This document shows, in pieces, positions 5,054 to 5,389 of a stretch of DNA of 5,389 nt. How positions within the stretch are numbered: position 1 is the first letter of the stretch; every line of letters starts with the position of its first letter. A model generated the notes under the pieces. The model had not been told where the DNA came from and ran no database searches. It saw only the letters and a program-made list of their open reading frames with translations. Source of the DNA: Verrucomicrobiia bacterium (GTDB lineage: Bacteria > Verrucomicrobiota > Verrucomicrobiia > Limisphaerales > UBA1319); assembly GCA_017880715.1 (NCBI GenBank), contig JADGRT010000235.1, positions 1 through 5,389 of the forward strand. The letters run 5' to 3'. A program made the position numbers and the translations under genes.

Positions 5054-5389
5054 ATGCTTCTGAAAATGAGCGAGACCGACTTGGAATTACTGAGGCGCTA
5101 TGCGCGCGACCACGCGGAGGATGCCTTTTCGGAAATCGTCCGGCGCCACCTGAACCTGGTCCATTCCGCCGCGCTGCGGCAGGTCCGCTCGCCGCAACTG
5201 GCCGAGGAAGTCGCCCAATCCGCCTTCACCGACCTCGCTCGCAACGCGGCTCGCCTCGCCCTGTGGGATGGGCACGTCCAGGATGGAGCCGGATCCCAGA
5301 AGGAATATCCCACGGGGCGAGCGCCCGACACCGTCCTTACCGCGTGGCTCTATCAAGTCACGCGCCGCACCGCCATTGATGTCGTCCGC
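5054..5389 (+). CDS. ECF-type RNA polymerase sigma factor, 5' part
   Basis: The frame is open from ATG 5054 to the window end: 112 codons, covering region 2 only; region 4 lies outside. Region 2.1 is EDAFSEIVRRHLNLVHSAALRQV (22-44). Region 2.2, the core-polymerase contact, is LAEEVAQSAFTDLARNA (49-65). The 2.3/2.4 part, for -10 melting and recognition, is VLTAWLYQVTRRTAIDVVR (94-112). The style fits the large group of Verrucomicrobiota ECF-like sigma factors, which as I recall pass almost directly from the 'LARKAATL' helix to 'VLAGWL'. Here residues 70-90 (LWDGHVQDG to PTGRA) are extra and match a DNA inverted-repeat insert. If tolerated, this would be a loop extension between 2.2 and 2.3. 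The cognate anti-sigma or regulator is not in view. It follows the previous operon by 217 bases and probably has its own promoter. Confidence 0.85.
   Translation, partial: MLLKMSETDLELLRRYARDHAEDAFSEIVRRHLNLVHSAALRQVRSPQLAEEVAQSAFTDLARNAARLALWDGHVQDGAGSQKEYPTGRAPDTVLTAWLYQVTRRTAIDVVR
5255..5321. repeat. Palindromic element inserted in frame in the sigma factor gene
   Basis: CTCGCCCTGTGGGAT (5255-5269) is the inverted complement of ATCCCACGGGGCGAG (5307-5321), with 14 of 15 standard pairs plus one T/G mismatch that is a wobble in RNA. The 37-base interior contains a smaller pair, GGAT (5281-5284) with ATCC (5293-5296). The span coincides with the residues that look foreign to the sigma factor family (70-90, bases 5261-5323), and 63 bases keep the frame. 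The arrangement recalls the in-frame Rickettsia palindromic elements, though no sequence relation is claimed. Confidence 0.65.

Overview
The window looks like a GC-rich chromosomal segment of a member of the Verrucomicrobiota (Pedosphaera/Limisphaerales-like); Planctomycetota is less likely. This rests on family recognition from memory: a GxGYxYP putative glycoside hydrolase, a Tat-exported Gfo/Idh/MocA oxidoreductase, an ECF-type sigma factor with the 'ELLRRYA...AFSEIVRRHLNLVHSAALRQV' look, UPF0175 antitoxins, and compound palindromic intergenic repeats. No database search was possible.

Left third (1-1284, all minus strand): a decayed accessory region. In transcription order it holds an intact UPF0175 antitoxin (1284-1018), a toxin gene cut after its first ~14 residues (1021-902), a second intact UPF0175 antitoxin (870-619), and a toxin remnant that keeps only its C-terminal ~56 residues (626-456). 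Next come about 150 bases with nothing recognisable and a broken phage portal-like gene (about 308 to the window edge). Both antitoxins survive, while no intact PIN nuclease core remains.

Middle (1285-1624): a divergent intergenic stretch with a compound palindromic element (1472-1549). Its two arms are each perfect hairpins and differ by one compensatory base-pair swap. An 11-base direct repeat lies on both sides of it, and the right copy contains the start codon of the next gene.

Right half (1625-4836, plus strand): a probable two-gene operon, a secreted GxGYxYP protein (629 aa) followed after 32 bases by a Tat-signal Gfo/Idh/MocA protein (429 aa). Both are probably exported and act on carbohydrate; the substrate is unknown. 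A 7-bp stem-loop follows the stop codon, and more hairpins occupy the rest of the 217-base gap.

Right edge (5054-5389, plus strand): the 5' part of an ECF-type sigma factor, cut by the window. Its region 2 is interrupted in frame by about 21 codons bounded almost exactly by 15-base inverted repeats, so it looks like a palindromic element inserted in a reading frame. This is the most unusual thing in the window.
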